Below are positions 1 to 12,835 of a stretch of DNA of 64,000 bases, piece after piece. Location of the stretch: contig CAVVGZ010000008.1 in the NCBI GenBank assembly GCA_963747965.1, positions 1-64,000 of the forward strand, given 5' to 3'. Origin of the DNA: CAVVGZ01 sp963747965. GTDB lineage: Bacteria; Chloroflexota; Anaerolineae; Anaerolineales; Anaerolineaceae. Position 1 is the stretch's first letter; each line of letters starts with the position of its first letter. The notes below the pieces were generated by a model. The model was not told where the DNA came from and made no database searches. It saw only the letters and a list, made by a program, of their open reading frames with translations. The translations under genes were made by a program, and so were the position numbers.

Positions 1-1982
1 TTCACCAATGTCAGCGAGGTGTATACCACCGTCTCTTCATCTGTGTTGGACGTCACTCCGCCTGCTGTGGCAGACGCGGTATTGGTCACCGATCCGCTAG
101 TTACATCTCCCGCAAGGATCGTGTAGCTGGCTGTGCAGGTGATGCTCTCCCCCGGATCCAGGTATTCATCCAGGTTACCCACTGTGTTCACCATGCGGGC
201 AGTTCTCATCCGTGGCTTTGTCATCATCCACCACCACCGGTCCCAGCAGCTTCACACTCCCGCTGTTGGTTACCAGGTAGCTGTAGGAGATCACATCATC
301 CAGCTGCATCATACGTCTGCGGGTCGGCCGTCTTCACCAATGTCAGCGAGGTGTATACCACCGTCTCTTCATCTGTGTTGGACGTCACTCCGCCTGCTGT
401 GGCAGACGCCGTATTGGTCACCGATCCGCTGGTTACATCTCCCGCAAGGATCGTGTAGCTGGCTGTGCAGGTGATGCTCTCTCCCGGATCCAGGTATTCA
501 TCCAGGTTACCCACTGTGTTCACCAGCGGGCAGTTCTCATCCGTGGCTTTGTCATCATCCACCACCACCGGTCCCAGCAGCTTCACACTCCCGCTGTTGG
601 TTACCAGGTAGCTGTAGGAGATCTCATCCCCGGCTGCGTCATACGTCTGCGGGTCGGCCGTCTTCACCAATGTCAGCGAGGTGTATACCACCGTCTCTTC
701 ATCTGTGTTGGACGTCACTCCGCCTGCTGTGGCAGACGCGGTATTGGTCACCGATCCGCTGGTTACATCTCCCGCCAGGATCGTGTAGCTGGCTGTGCAG
801 GTGATGCTCTCTCCCGGATCCAGGTATTCATCCAGGTTACCCACTGTGTTCACCAGCGGGCAGTTCTCATCCGTGGCTTTGTCATCATCCACCACCACCG
901 GTCCCAGCAGCTTCACACTCCCGCTGTTGGTTACCAGGTAGCTGTAGGAGATCACATCCCCGGCTGCGTCATACGTCTGCGGGTCGGCCGTCTTCACCAA
1001 TGTCAGCGAGGTGTATACCACCGTCTCTTCATCTGTGTTGGACGTCACTCCGCCTGCTGTGGCAGACGCGGTATTGGTCACCGATCCGCTGGTTACATCA
1101 CCCGCCATGATCGTGTAGCTGGCTGTGCAGGTGATGCTCTCCCCCGGATCCAGGTATTCATCCAGGTTACCCACTGTGTTCACCAGCGGGCAGTTCTCAT
1201 CCGTGGCTTTGTCATCATCCACCACCACCGGTCCCAGCAGCTTCACACTCCCGCTGTTGGTTACCAGGTAGCTGTAGGAGATCTCATCCCCGGCTGCGTC
1301 ATACGTCTGCGGGTCGGCCGTCTTCACCAATGTCAGCGAGGTGTATACCACCGTCTCTTCATCTGTGTTGGACGTCACTCCGCCTGCTGTGGCAGACGCC
1401 GTATTGGTCACCGATCCGCTGGTTACATCACCCGCAAGTGATCGTGTAGCTGGCTGTGCAGGTGATGCTCTCTCCCGGATCCAGGTATTCATCCGGTTAC
1501 CCACTGTGGTTCACCAGCGGGCAGTTCTCATCCGTGGCTTTGTCATCATCCACCACCACCGGTCCCAGCAGCTTCACACTCCCGCTGTTGGTTACCAGGT
1601 AGCTGTAGGAGATCTCATCCCCGGCTGCGTCATACGTCTGCGGGTCGGCGCGTCTTCACCAATGTCAGCGAGGTGTATACCACCGTCTCTTCATCTGTGT
1701 TGGACGTCACTCCGCCCGCTGTGGCAGACGCTGTATTGGTCACCGATCCGCTAGTTACATCACCCGCCGTGATCGTGTAGCTGGCTGTGCAGGTGATGCT
1801 CTCCCCGGGATCCAGGTATTCATCCAGGTTACCCACTGTGTTCACCAGCGGGCAGTTCTCATCCGTGGCTTTGTCATCATCCACCACCACCGGTCCCAGC
1901 AGCTTCACACTCCCGCTGTTGGTTACCAGGTAGCTGTAGGAGATCTCATCCCCGGCTGCGTCATACGTCTGCGGGTCGGCTG
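1..1982 (-). repeat. Tandem 330-bp coding repeats (110 aa, DUF11/DUF7507-like)
   Basis: The same unit recurs with starts at 331, 661, 991, 1321, 1653 and 1983, plus a copy at 1-330. The period is exactly 330 bp except for two copies that carry small indels (332 bp). Units differ at only a handful of positions and encode 110 residues with landmarks LVKTADPQTYDAAGD, VVVDDDKATDENCPL and EYLDPGESITCTASYT, including two cysteines. Near-identity at DNA level points to recent expansion or gene conversion. The array continues beyond the left edge, so copy number is unknown, and such arrays are easily collapsed in assemblies. Confidence 0.95.
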
Positions 1983-4900
1983 TCTTCACCAGCTCCAGTT
2001 CGGCCACAGGCATGATCAACACAACAACTTCGTCGGTATCCGTGTTGTTGTTTTCGTTGCCTTCATTCAGGATCTCTATCCGGGTCAACCACCGCCGTGT
2101 TGGTGAGCGTTCCCTCAGAGGTGGGCGTGACCTCAACAGTGACCGTGAAACTGGAATCCGGAGGCAAGGTAACCCCGCCCGGCCCCGGCGGTACAGGTGA
2201 TCACATTGCTGAGATCAATGGCACAGGTCAGCCCTGTCACTGCCGGGGTAGGCCCTGTCAGGTTGGTATATGTCGCTCCAGCCGGCAGGCTGTCGCTCAA
2301 AACCACCTGGGTTTCCGCAAAACTGGCAGGCAGGAAAGCGTTGCTCACCGTGATGGTCCAGGTGAAGGGCGCTCCAACGTAAAGCGGAGGTCCGGCATTG
2401 TTGGTCTTTGTCACTGTCAAATCCGGGAAGCCGCTCACGGTGGTGCTGTCCTGGTTGGAGGTCACATCCGCGCCAATTCCATCCTTGGCAGTGGCCGTGG
2501 CAGTATTGGTCACTGAACCGTCAATCAGGTCCTGGGCGGTTATCGTATACGTTGCCGTACAGGTTACGCTGGCTCCCGGAGGCAGGATGGAAGGCAGGCC
2601 GCTGCAGTCTACTGTGGTCTTATCATCCGAAACGCTGTATGGGGCATACAGATTGGAGGTGCCGGTATTGGTCAGCTTGTAGGAATAACTGATCAGGTCG
2701 CCAGCTTCGTCAAAGATCATGGGGTCAGCAGTCTTATCCAGCTCAAGCTGGTTGAGGGTTGCCACCAGTTCAAAATCACGGTCCACACGGTCTTCACCGT
2801 TGGCTAGAATGACGGTAATGTTATTGGGGTTACCCCCATCCGCATCCGCCAGGTTGGAACTGCCTGTGGGTGTGGTAATCGTGATCTGGTACAGTCCAGG
2901 CAGTAAATCATTAAAGCTGTAGCCCCCGCCAGTATCGGTGGTTGTCGGGGTGGTGACGTCATCACCCGTACCCAGGATGCCGTCCGGTCCGGCATAATGC
3001 AGGGTAACCGTGACATCCGGGTGAATGGCTTCACCATTCTCACACAGTCCATCCCCATCACCATCGCAAACCGAGCCGCTGATCGAGCCCAGATCCTGGT
3101 AATAACCAAAATTCTGGTCTGTTACCGGGGCATTATTCACCGTCACTGTGGTCTCGTTCGGGGTGGTGCAGGTCAACCCGGGTGAGAAGCTGCAGCCATC
3201 CGGATCCCCGGATTGGGTATAGCCAGCCGGCGGGGTTACCTTAATCACATAGTGTCCCATTGGCGTTGCCCGGGAACTGATAATAGCCGTTTGCATCGGT
3301 TGTGGTGCAGGCAATTTGGGTTACCCCGTTGCTGCTGTAGAGGCAAACCGTTTGGCCGGGCATGCCGGTCTCGTCATCCGCATTGCCCGGGATGTTATCC
3401 GCCCCATCCGGATCCCACCCATCGCCCAGGACAACATCCTTCCAGACAGTGCCGCTGATCGGGTAGCTGTTTTCAGGAGGCTGGTAGCCAAAGTCCACAT
3501 TGGTCACGCTGCCGCCGCCGGTTACGGTGGCAGAAATTAATTGTCGCAGGATCTCGTGCAGGCTGTTCCGGGATCGCCCTCGCCGGTGGGGGTGTAACCT
3601 GCCGGCAGGGTAGCCGGGTTGACAGATACATAGAAAGTCCCGTCGCCTAAACCGCTGAACTTGTACATCCCGGTTGGATCCGTGGTAGTCGTTGCCAGGG
3701 AGCTGGCCGCATCGCAGGGGGTGGTCAGGCACAGGTATAAAGTGACATTGCCGATGCCGATCTCACCCGTATCCTGGATGCCGTTTCCGTTGGTGTCATT
3801 CCACACCCGGTCGCCGAGGCTGCCGGAGTTATCCACGCCGAAGTCAAAGACAGGGTGCCAGTCTTCGCCAGGAGTGGCGTGGAATGTAAAGCTGGTGGGC
3901 GTGGTGGTATCTGTCAGGGCGGGGTTAATCGCCGTAACATCCGCCATATCGTAAGTCAGGGTGTAATCCCCTTCAGGCACAATAAAGACAAAGTGTCCAT
4001 CGCTATCCGTATCGACTGTCTTTGTAATGGTATTGCCAAACATATCCGTCCCGGTCAGGGTAACCGTAACCGGTGACAAACCCATCTCAATCGTTTCGAA
4101 TACGCCGCTGCGGTCTGTGTCCCAGAAGACGTTGCCCTGCACCAGGGCGCCTACAAAGTAGCCAAAGTCGGCGTCCAGGTAGGACTGCCCCGCAGTCAAT
4201 GCGTGGGCGATCACATCTTCAGTGGTCGGTACAATATTGCGGATGGCGTCCGTGGTGATGCTGTCCTCGTATACATCCACCAGGTAATTGCCCGGAGGCA
4301 GGTGATTAAACAGGTACAGGCCGTTGGCATCGGTGATGGCCAGGCCAACCTGGTAATCCCCGTTGGCTGGGTTCCAGCAGGCCGTTGCCGTCTGCATCAA
4401 AGTACAGCAGCACATAGGCATCCGGGATACCGGTTTCATCATCCGCATTTCCGGCGATATCGTCGGGGCCATCTATATCCTGGATCCCGTCGGGATTGTA
4501 ATCCCACCATACCGTGTCGCCAATCGAACCGTTCCAGTTGTATCCAAAATCGACCGTATCATAGGTCATGAATTCTCCGGTACCCGTCCCCAGGGTAACC
4601 AGGGTGGTATTCGGGGTGATGATCCCGTCCAAATCGTAGGTGGGCGCCATGGCAGCGCCCAGCGTGAACGGACCGGCCGCATACGGGCTGGTGACCGCGC
4701 TGGTGGTATCCACCACCACGCGGTAATCGCCTGGCTGCAGTCCTTCAAACAGGTACAGGCCGTCTACATCTGTGGTGTCCGTGGCAACTGCTACCCAGCT
4801 GCCTAGTTCGGGCGAGGTATCCACCACCCAAAGCTCCAGGTTGACTTTGATACCCGCCAGAGGTGCTTCCTCCACGTCCTGTATGCCGTCGCTGTTCTTG

Positions 4901-7900
4901 TCCAGCCAGATGTAGTCGCCGATGCTGCCTATGCCGGGCGGAATCAATCCGAAATCGGCGTCGCTGTACTGCTGGCTGGCTGCCAGGGTCACGGCGAGCG
5001 TAACCGGCGTGGTCGGCAGGTAGCCGGCCGGGATGGTTGTAGGGGTGTAGGTAACCGTGTAATTGCCGGGGGTCACGCCAAAGATGCGGTAGTAACCCGT
5101 TGCATCGGTGGTTGCACAAACAGGCGTGCCTCCCAGGGCACCGGAGTGGCGCATACTTCCACGCCGCTGATGCCCGGTTCGCCTGCATCCTGCAGGCCGT
5201 CCCCGTTCAGGTCCACCCAGACAAAATCTCCAATGCTCTCGCCCAGGGCGGTCTCCACGATATTGCTGGGAATGACATTCCCCAGGCCGTTCTCAAGGAA
5301 GGCCTGGTTCTTAATCACATAAACACCAGCCGGCAGTGGATTGTTGATCAGCACCTGGAAGGTGAGCGGTTTGGCAACCACCACGCTGTTGGAGATTGCT
5401 TCGGACCAGGTCCTGGTGCCGTCGGTTGCGGTAGCCTTGAAGGTGAGGCTCTCGATACCCGTCCCCGCAGAAGCGGTGCAGGAGTAGCTCACGCTGACCG
5501 ACCCGCCGGCCGGGACATCCACTGTTGCCGGTGAAGGCCCGGAGCAGGAAGCGCTGGCGCCGTTGGTCCCGCTTACCGTCAGGCTGCTGGGGGTGACGCC
5601 GGTCACGGCCGCTTCATTGGTCAGGGTCAGGGTAACGCTGACCGGGTCCCCGCTCTGCACCATGGACGGGCCGGCTTTCAGCGTGCTGGTGCCTGTTGAG
5701 GCCGCCGGCGGCACGGACCAGTTGACCGTCAGGCTGGGACGACGGGTGGCGGTGCCTTCCTCGCTGGAGTAATATTCCACATCAGCCGTGTTGGTGCCGG
5801 TGGCCAGCAGCACAATGCCATTATTGGTAATTGAGCTGTCATACCATCCGCGTGCCAGAGTGGTCAGGTTGACGGTTTTCGCCCCGGTCGTGGCCGGGTT
5901 GACAGACCCGTACAGCGTGGTGTTGTAATCGGCAGGACCAAAGGTGCCTCCCGCCCAGTCCCCGGCTCCCCCACCGTCCGAATCATTCCAGATCGCCCCG
6001 AGCTTCCGTCCAGGCAGTTGTCAGGCGGTATACATTGTCGATCTGGTTCTTCTTGGCGGTTTTAACTTCCACCCGCATGCTGGCCGAGTCAATCGTGACT
6101 CCCGGCCGGGATGCTGGAAAGGTCAAATTTGATCAGGCATGTTTGTGCTTGGTGTTCTCCGGGCGGGTTTTCAGGCGGGTGGCTGGTGCCGAAATTGTCA
6201 TTGCCGCCGGAATCTTCCTGGATATAGGTATCCGGTACCTCGTTGGCGCCGGTATCGCGGATCACGGTGGTGCCGTTGCAGCTCAAGGGGGTGTAGTTGA
6301 TGATCAACTGCGGGCGGCGGGAGGCTGTGCCCTCCTCGCTGGAGTAATACTGGGCTTCCCCATTGTCAGTGCCGGTGGAGATCAAGGCCAGTCCGTTGTT
6401 GGTCTGGGTGCCGTTGTACCAGCTGCTCACCTGCGAGGTGATGTCCAGGGTTTTCACGCCGTTGGTGGACGGTGTGATCGTTCCCAGGGAGGTGGCGCTG
6501 TAATCGGCAGAGCCGAACGTGGCCTCCAACCCAACCGCCGGAGCCGGATGTGTTCCAGGTAGCTCCACCCTCCGTCCAGGCGGTGAACATGGGGTGGACA
6601 TAATCCACATGGTTGTCCCGGGATCCGGCGACCTCCACCTGCAGCGTGGCACTGTTCAGCACAGCTCCAACCGGCAGGTTGGAAGGCTGAACTTCAGCAG
6701 GGCATAGCGCAAATTGTTTGCATTGCAGGCTGGGTGCGTAAGCGGTTATCTGTACCCTTATTGTTGATGGGATTATCTTCATCAATATCTGTATCCTCGG
6801 CTGCTGTAACCGACACGGTCTGGGCACAGGCTGGCGGCGGGGTGCCGCCGGTGTAGCCCTGGACGCCGGGGGTATTGCTCCCCAGGTCCCAGAGCACATA
6901 GTCGATGATCCCGTCTGCAGGATCATCCTGGTCAATGCCTTCCCCGCCCAGGTTGGCGCTGGCCGCCACGTAGGTGGTCCCGGTTGGGATGGTATCCTGC
7001 ACGGTGATGCTGGGCAGCACGTCAAAGGTCGGGAAGCGCGGGATGATCGTATAGGTCAGCGTCTCGCCAGCCGCGGAAATGAGCTTATCTACCGCCTTGG
7101 TGATGGCCCCGGTCAGCGGGAAATCGGCATACAGCACATCCGTACCGGCCGGTAAAGCAATCGAATAGGAGGTGGTGGTCGGGAAATAGCCGGCCGGCAG
7201 GTCGGCGTCTTCGGTATCCATCACCACGCTGTAATTTCCAGGTCCAAGGTTGTCAAACAGGTACATGCCGGATCCATCCGTCTGGGTGGTCTGCACCAGC
7301 GACCCATCCAGGTACAGGGAGACCGTGATAAACGGCACGCGTGTTTCACCGGCATCGTAGATACCGTTGCCGTTCTCATCAATGAAGACCTCGTCCCCGA
7401 TCGAGCTCGGGGATACCTGCCAGAAGCCAAAATCGGCATCCAGGTAATTCCCGGTCAAATTATCCACAGGCTGGGGTATCGGAGTGGAGGGCTGGTATGG
7501 GTCCGAACTGAAGTAGGCAGCCAGGGCGGGATCATTCTCATCCACCCAGGCGATGTAATCAAAGCCTTCCGCCAGGTTGCTGAACAGGTAATAGCCTGTC
7601 CCATCCGTGGTGGTCGTGCCGATGAGTGCATCTGTACCGCTGTCGACAATCCCGTTTCCGTTGCTGTCTTCATAGAGATAGACCGTCACTCCGGCGATGC
7701 CGGTATCCGTGCCTGCATCGTACAAGCCGTTGTTGGCAACATCTTCAAAAACCGTATCGCCGATGGCGCCGGCCCCGCCCGGCCGGTAGCCGAAATCGGC
7801 CGTCAGGTACTGCTGGTTTTCGGCCAGGATAACAGTATGGGCATGGTCCATGGTCCCGTCCGGGTCACCGGTCTGACCGTAGCCGGCCGGGATGGTAGCA

Positions 7901-10240
7901 GTATCCACCATGACCATATAGGTGCCTGCCGTAACCCCGTTGAAGTAATACAGCCCATTGGCATCCGTGGTGGTGGTCGCCAGCAGGGTCGTTCCGGTAC
8001 TGTCGTACAGTTCCACCGTCACCCCTGCAATGCCCTCCTCGGCAGGGTCCTGTACACCGTCCCCGTTCCAGTCGCGCCAGATAAAATCGCCGATCTTGCC
8101 GCCGGCCACATTCAGGCAGGCCAGCGATCCAGTGGAACTGGGTATCGTAGGCGCATAAGAGGTGTACCAGTTGCAGTATTCTCCTGGCTCTGCACCGGGA
8201 GATACCAGCGCAGTGAATGTGATTGTCAGCGCTTTATCAGCCTGGATGGACCCTGGAACCGTAAAGACCGGGTTCCTGGGGTCGGTGGAGTTGACCGTGG
8301 TGGATCCAGTTACATTGGCGCCATTAAGGGTCACATTGGTTAGAGAAGCATAGCTAAGCACCGAATCCAGGTGTTCTTCAATTTTGATTGGGCTGCCGCT
8401 TGGACCGCTGCCTACGTTATCGATATATATTGTATAAGTAACACTGCCACCCGGAGCCACGTTTTCAGGAACCACATTCTTAATCTGCCGCAGGATGGCA
8501 TACGACCCGGAGGGGGTATCCTCCTCGGCACAGCTATCCTGCTGGTCCGAATCGGCGCACACTTTGTTGGTCAGTACGCCGGTGGAAGTGGCCTTGACCG
8601 TCACCACCGCCTCAAATTTCTCGCCGGGCTGCAGGTCGGTCAGGTACCACACCAGCGGGTTCGGGCCGCTGTTCTGGGCAGGTACGGAACTGATAAAAGT
8701 CACCCCGGAAGGCAGCAGATCGCGGACAAATACGTTGGTCATGATTTCCGTGCCCAGGTTGTAGAGCTTGATATTGTAATGGAAGGTTTCCCCGGAGGAG
8801 ACCGCTGGTTTATCCGCATCTTTACCGATCGCCACGCAGCCGTTGAGAAGGTACTGGGTGGGTTCATAGTAACGCCACAGGTGGTCTTTACCGTTATCGC
8901 TGCCTCCTGCGTCTCCGCCGAAGGTATCGGCATGCAGGATTGGGCAGCCGTCTTCATTTAATATGGCTGTTGTATCATTAACACGGATCTTAACCCACAC
9001 ATATTCCGGTACCAGGGTGGTCAGCTGTCCCACCGCCCAGCGGATGGCCTTGGGGCTGCTTGTGTCGCTTTGCGACGTGGTGGGCGGCAGGGAGGACACC
9101 GGGATCCCCAGGTCTCCCGCATCTTTGGATGCCATTCCCAGCACGGTGCTCTTCAGCCCGGCCTGGTCGTCGGATACCCGGTCACCAGCATATTCTATGC
9201 GGTTCCACGGTCCTACACTTTCAGTGGGGTCCATGGCTTCCTGCATATCTGCGCCTGTCTTGCTGCTGGCAGACCATTCAAACCAGTCGAAAGCCCACCT
9301 GTAGCCATTCTCTGGACCGGCTACACCGCTGGCAAAGCCCCATGGGGCGTTGCCGCGCCCGTCACTGTAATCCACAATAGGCGCACTGCTTGCCCCAGGC
9401 CCGGTGTAGGTAGTTCCCTTAGCGCCCCAGGCATACAACTGCCCGGCATCCCAGGCATTGCAGGGCACCACTACATCCCCCGAGTTATTGGTAATCGTTT
9501 TGCTGCCGCTGCCGGCAAAATTCGGTATGCTGTAAGAAACGCCGCATAAACTTTCCGACGCCGGATTACTTGAATTGGTCAGGCGCTGCCACGAGCCGTA
9601 GGAGGTGTTGGGATCAGTGGAATAGAAGATACCCGTATCTCCGTATACTCCGGAAATTGTGCCGCGATGTACACCTGTGGCAGATACAACCGGCGCCTCG
9701 GTGACGCCATTAATATTGGTATAAGTTCCAGCCAGGCCGATTAATTCGGCTGTGGCTTTGGCTCCAATCGGTCCATCACCGATGGCAATCAATGATTGGC
9801 CCTTCATGGGAACCTTAAGGTAATTACCGGAACCATCCGGATTGAGGTAACCCACATCCACCACCTGTGTTCCGTTTGGGATATAAAAATCAACATGCCC
9901 GCCCACGCCGGTTGTGGTGCCATCGCGTGGGATCACCTTGATCACCATCCCCAGTTCATCGCCCATCCGTAGCAGGGGTTCTGGTGGTCCCCCATATGGT
10001 GGAACCTCCGTTGAGGTGCCCTCAATACGCGCATCCAGGAAGTCCTGTGTCTCTTTGTCAAAGAACATGTAAGACATCTTGGTCTGCAGGTTGTGCGCAG
10101 ACACAGTATCCACCTTTGTGATCGGCAGGATGCCAAACAGCATTTGCATCAGCATGGCAGTGATCGTGACCACGTTGAGGATGAGCTGGCGGTTCCACCT
10201 GCGGGAGGAATTGGACGTGCGGGAGGATGAATGTCTTCAT
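1..10240 (-). CDS. Giant multidomain surface/adhesin-like protein (SdrD-B, DUF11, DNRLRE), partial, frameshifted
   Basis: The reading runs from ATG at 10240 (AAGGAG at 10247-10252) leftward past the window edge, more than 3400 codons. Order from the N-terminus: a basic stretch and hydrophobic segment (LILNVVTITAMLMQ), an unrecognised N-terminal region, a DUF11-like domain, three SdrD-B-like domains (nt ~8100-7100, motifs such as DWNGDGVQD), another DUF11-like domain, two DNRLRE-type domains (nt ~6820-5710, each ending YYSSEEGTA..RRP), a CARDB/DUF11-like linker, seven more SdrD-B-like domains (nt ~5250-2800), then DUF11/DUF7507-like repeats. The role is inferred as a secreted or wall-associated stalk; SdrD-B modules bind calcium in known families. 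Frame changes occur near 10200, 6700, 6000, 5130, 4380, 3540, 3250, 2130, 1630-1440 and 320-190. Each is repaired by a one-base change with homology continuing, which suggests sequence errors. The C-terminus and any sorting signal lie outside the window. Confidence 0.8.
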
Positions 10241-10539
10241 TTTAAGCTCCTTGCCTGGAAGAACTATTGGACCTGGAAAATAATGAATAGAGATACTTAG
10301 ATGACTATGCGATTTAAAGTACCATAGATAATTAAATATTTACTTATAATGCGGCAGGGATGTTAAACAGACTTCCCCGACAAATAAATTAATCTAATTA
10401 TAATGGAATATTAATTATTTAGGAATAAATTGTGGTCTATCTAACAATATAACTAGCTTTTCCGTTACCAGAAGCAAAATTGAGTCTCATAATAACCATG
10501 GCTGGTATCCATGCAGTGAATCTATCGGGAAAGAGACAT
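10241..10539. other. Intergenic region upstream of the giant surface protein
   Basis: AT-rich spacer carrying only the AAGGAG ribosome-binding site (10247-10252) for the leftward giant gene. A promoter should lie here, but I could not identify a convincing -35/-10 pair. No other gene is visible. Confidence 0.5.
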
Positions 10540-10577
10540 AAAAAATCGCAATCTCCCGGCAAGCCCCGGGGGAGATT
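10540..10577 (-). terminator. Intrinsic terminator after the DUF6930/ST7-like gene
   Basis: On the minus strand a GC-rich hairpin (arms AATCTCCC and GGGAGATT plus inner CGG/CCG pairs, short loop) is followed by a short spacer and a run of six T. It sits about 65 bp past the stop codon of the upstream minus-strand gene. Confidence 0.7.
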
Positions 10578-10640
10578 TCCATTCCATTCTGGAAGGGCTT
10601 CTCAATCGAATTACCGGGATCAAGGCGCACAATAATTTTC

Positions 10641-12600
10641 TTAAACTTCCCAGTCTGAATATTCCTCGTAAACAGATCTCAGCCAGGCTACCGCCCCGGG
10701 TGTCCGGCGCCAGTGGTTCAGGTATCTGCCTGCATACATTACTGCTTCATCCTCACCCCCTTTGGTAAAACTTATTGATTCCTGGGACGGCACTCTTTTT
10801 TCGCCAAGCAGGTATTCGGGAACATAATCATTGTATTTTATTGCCTTCCGCAGAGCACGCACGACTGCCTTCATCGGACCTTTAAAGCGGAAATCCAGCA
10901 GCGGCCGGCAGTACGCCCACTCAACACTGAGGTCGTTTTTGTTTTCCTTCATAAAAAGGGCAGCATCTTCATATCGCCCCCTATCAAACAGGAAATGCAG
11001 CAGTTCGTAGCGGATACCCTGGTGGTCGTTGGGGTCAATTTCCATAAGGTAGCGGTAGGTTTCCTCCGTCTCCTTCCACCGCTTCATCCTGTACAGCATG
11101 GCTGAGGTACCTTCCAGGCACCTCAGGAATGGGCGGGTTTCCAGGATTTCCCAGAAGTGCTGCTTAGCTCTCCTCATCCTGGAAAAAAACCTCCCCAAGT
11201 GCACGGCGGGCTGCCTCAATCCCTTTCTGGTAATAATCCAGGGCTTCCTGGCAGGTGGCAGCTCCCTCTGCCAGGACCACGTAGGCATCACCGCAGTCAG
11301 CTGAAAGTTTCAGCGCTTTATTTGCCAGCCTGATCTTCTCATCCTCATCTGCCTCCTCCCACGCATCGTAGATTATCTGCTCGGCTGCATAAACTTCCGC
11401 AGCCCAGATAGGTTCATATCCATCAATCGATGAGGTAAGTGATAACAGTTGGCGTTCCAGGCTGCGCCTGTCAAAAGTTGTGAGTATGTCTGGTTGGTCA
11501 TCTTCCTCGTCAAAATCTTCCGGATCGATATGCCTGTTGGGGGTAGGGTGCACCAGTTTACTGAGATCGCCTCCCGGATATTCGATCAGCACGGGTATCT
11601 TCCCTTTTGACGTTTCAACCTCGATAGTTGCCGCTACCGGTGGGTGGCTGCCGTCAGGATGGGTGACCAGCCGCTCCTTCACCAGGGCCACAATTGCTTT
11701 CAAAGCAGCCTCATACCAGTGCAGCATGGCTGCGTCCGGTCTGGCAAATCCTCTTTTCTTAATCATCAATGGTGTAGGGAAAAAGTCCTCAGAGAGCACT
11801 TTCCAGCCGTACTTTGGAGCATCAAGAAGGTCATCAATAGCCACAATTGGAGGTTTGTTATACATGAGGGCATGCCTTCCATTGGGTGGGAGGCTCTCTT
11901 CCGGGTCATCGATCAAATACATGTCCTCAATCTCACTCCAGCTTTCATGCACCGACAGGCCGTAATCCAGTCCCGCCTGACCCATCACCACTGCATAACG
12001 GCTCTTTGCTTTTGATCCAACTTCAATCTTCAATACATCATAATTCGACAGCCAGATCCATGGTTCAGCGGTAAAAAATTCAGCGGCAGCATTGAAAAAA
12101 TGGCCTGCCAGGCTGGGGGTCACTCCTTGGATTTGCATCAGCCCATCCAACAGACTGTCTTCATAATCGGCTCTAAACATTCTTGTCATATCGGAATAAA
12201 CCATATTTACATGTTCCGGTGATGGACGGTGAAAGGCGCTTATCCCGTATGACTGGAGCTTTGGGCGCAGCGCTTCTGCGACATCTTTTTGCTCGAAATG
12301 AATATCAGAAGGCCTGCAAGGGGATAATCCGGGCATCTTTGGTGAAGTCATTATTTTTTGCAGGAAATGAAAGATACTGTCAGCCTGCGGATTCTCCGTT
12401 GACAGGTTTGAATCCAGGATCATCCCCGATTGCAAATCCACCGCCAGGCACATCCATGGAATGGAATAAAGATCCTCCCCATCCTCATACGCATCCTCTT
12501 CACGAAGCCAGATCGGAAGGCGCCGCCTGGCACAGTACCACCTGGCGTTCGTTTTCGGCAGGCTCATCAAATCCTTTGTCTGTGATTTTTTCCTTTTCAT
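10641..12600 (-). CDS. DUF6930-like / ST7-like TPR protein (one frameshift)
   Basis: Two adjacent minus-strand frames (12600-11164 and ~11190-10641) read as one protein of about 650 residues, broken by a single indel near 11175 between GEVFFQDEE and AKQHFWEIL. The N-terminal part (IPWMCLAVDLQSG, then CRPSDIHFE) resembles DUF6930; the middle resembles DUF7309-like plasmid/stress proteins. The C-terminal part (ETEETYRYLMEIDPNDHQGIR, then YLLGEKRVPS) resembles TPR-containing ST7-type domains. I start at ATG 12600 (MKRKKSQ) because AAAGGA lies 8 bp upstream. Function is unknown. A terminator follows at 10540-10577. It stands alone rather than in an operon. Confidence 0.65.
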
Positions 12601-12835
12601 ATCACGAATCCTTTGAAAGAATTTATACCAGAGCAATTTATCAAAGTCAATTGACTTTAAGAAGGCTGCCCGGACCGCCCAGGCTTAAATAGGTCCGGCT
12701 GATAACGCTGCGAGGACTTTGCCCCGCTGGAATACAACCGCCCCCGGGTGATTGGTCCAAAAAGGCCGGCTCATTTAACCACCTGAATATCACGAAATAG
12801 TTTTTTCTGGATACGCAGGAAATACAACCCTGGTA

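Noticed and set aside
296..1655. Programmed frameshifting or phase variation within the surface protein
   Set aside because: Indels occur at varied, non-slippery positions and also in many unrelated genes of the window, which fits random sequence errors better.
133..1754. Plus-strand open frames across the repeat array
   Set aside because: They lack protein-like composition, arise from the strand opposite a repeated coding unit and have no ribosome-binding sites.
1..1982. The short-period appearance of the repeats could suggest a CRISPR array
   Set aside because: Units are 330 bp and coding throughout, with no short spacer/repeat alternation; they encode a 110-residue domain.
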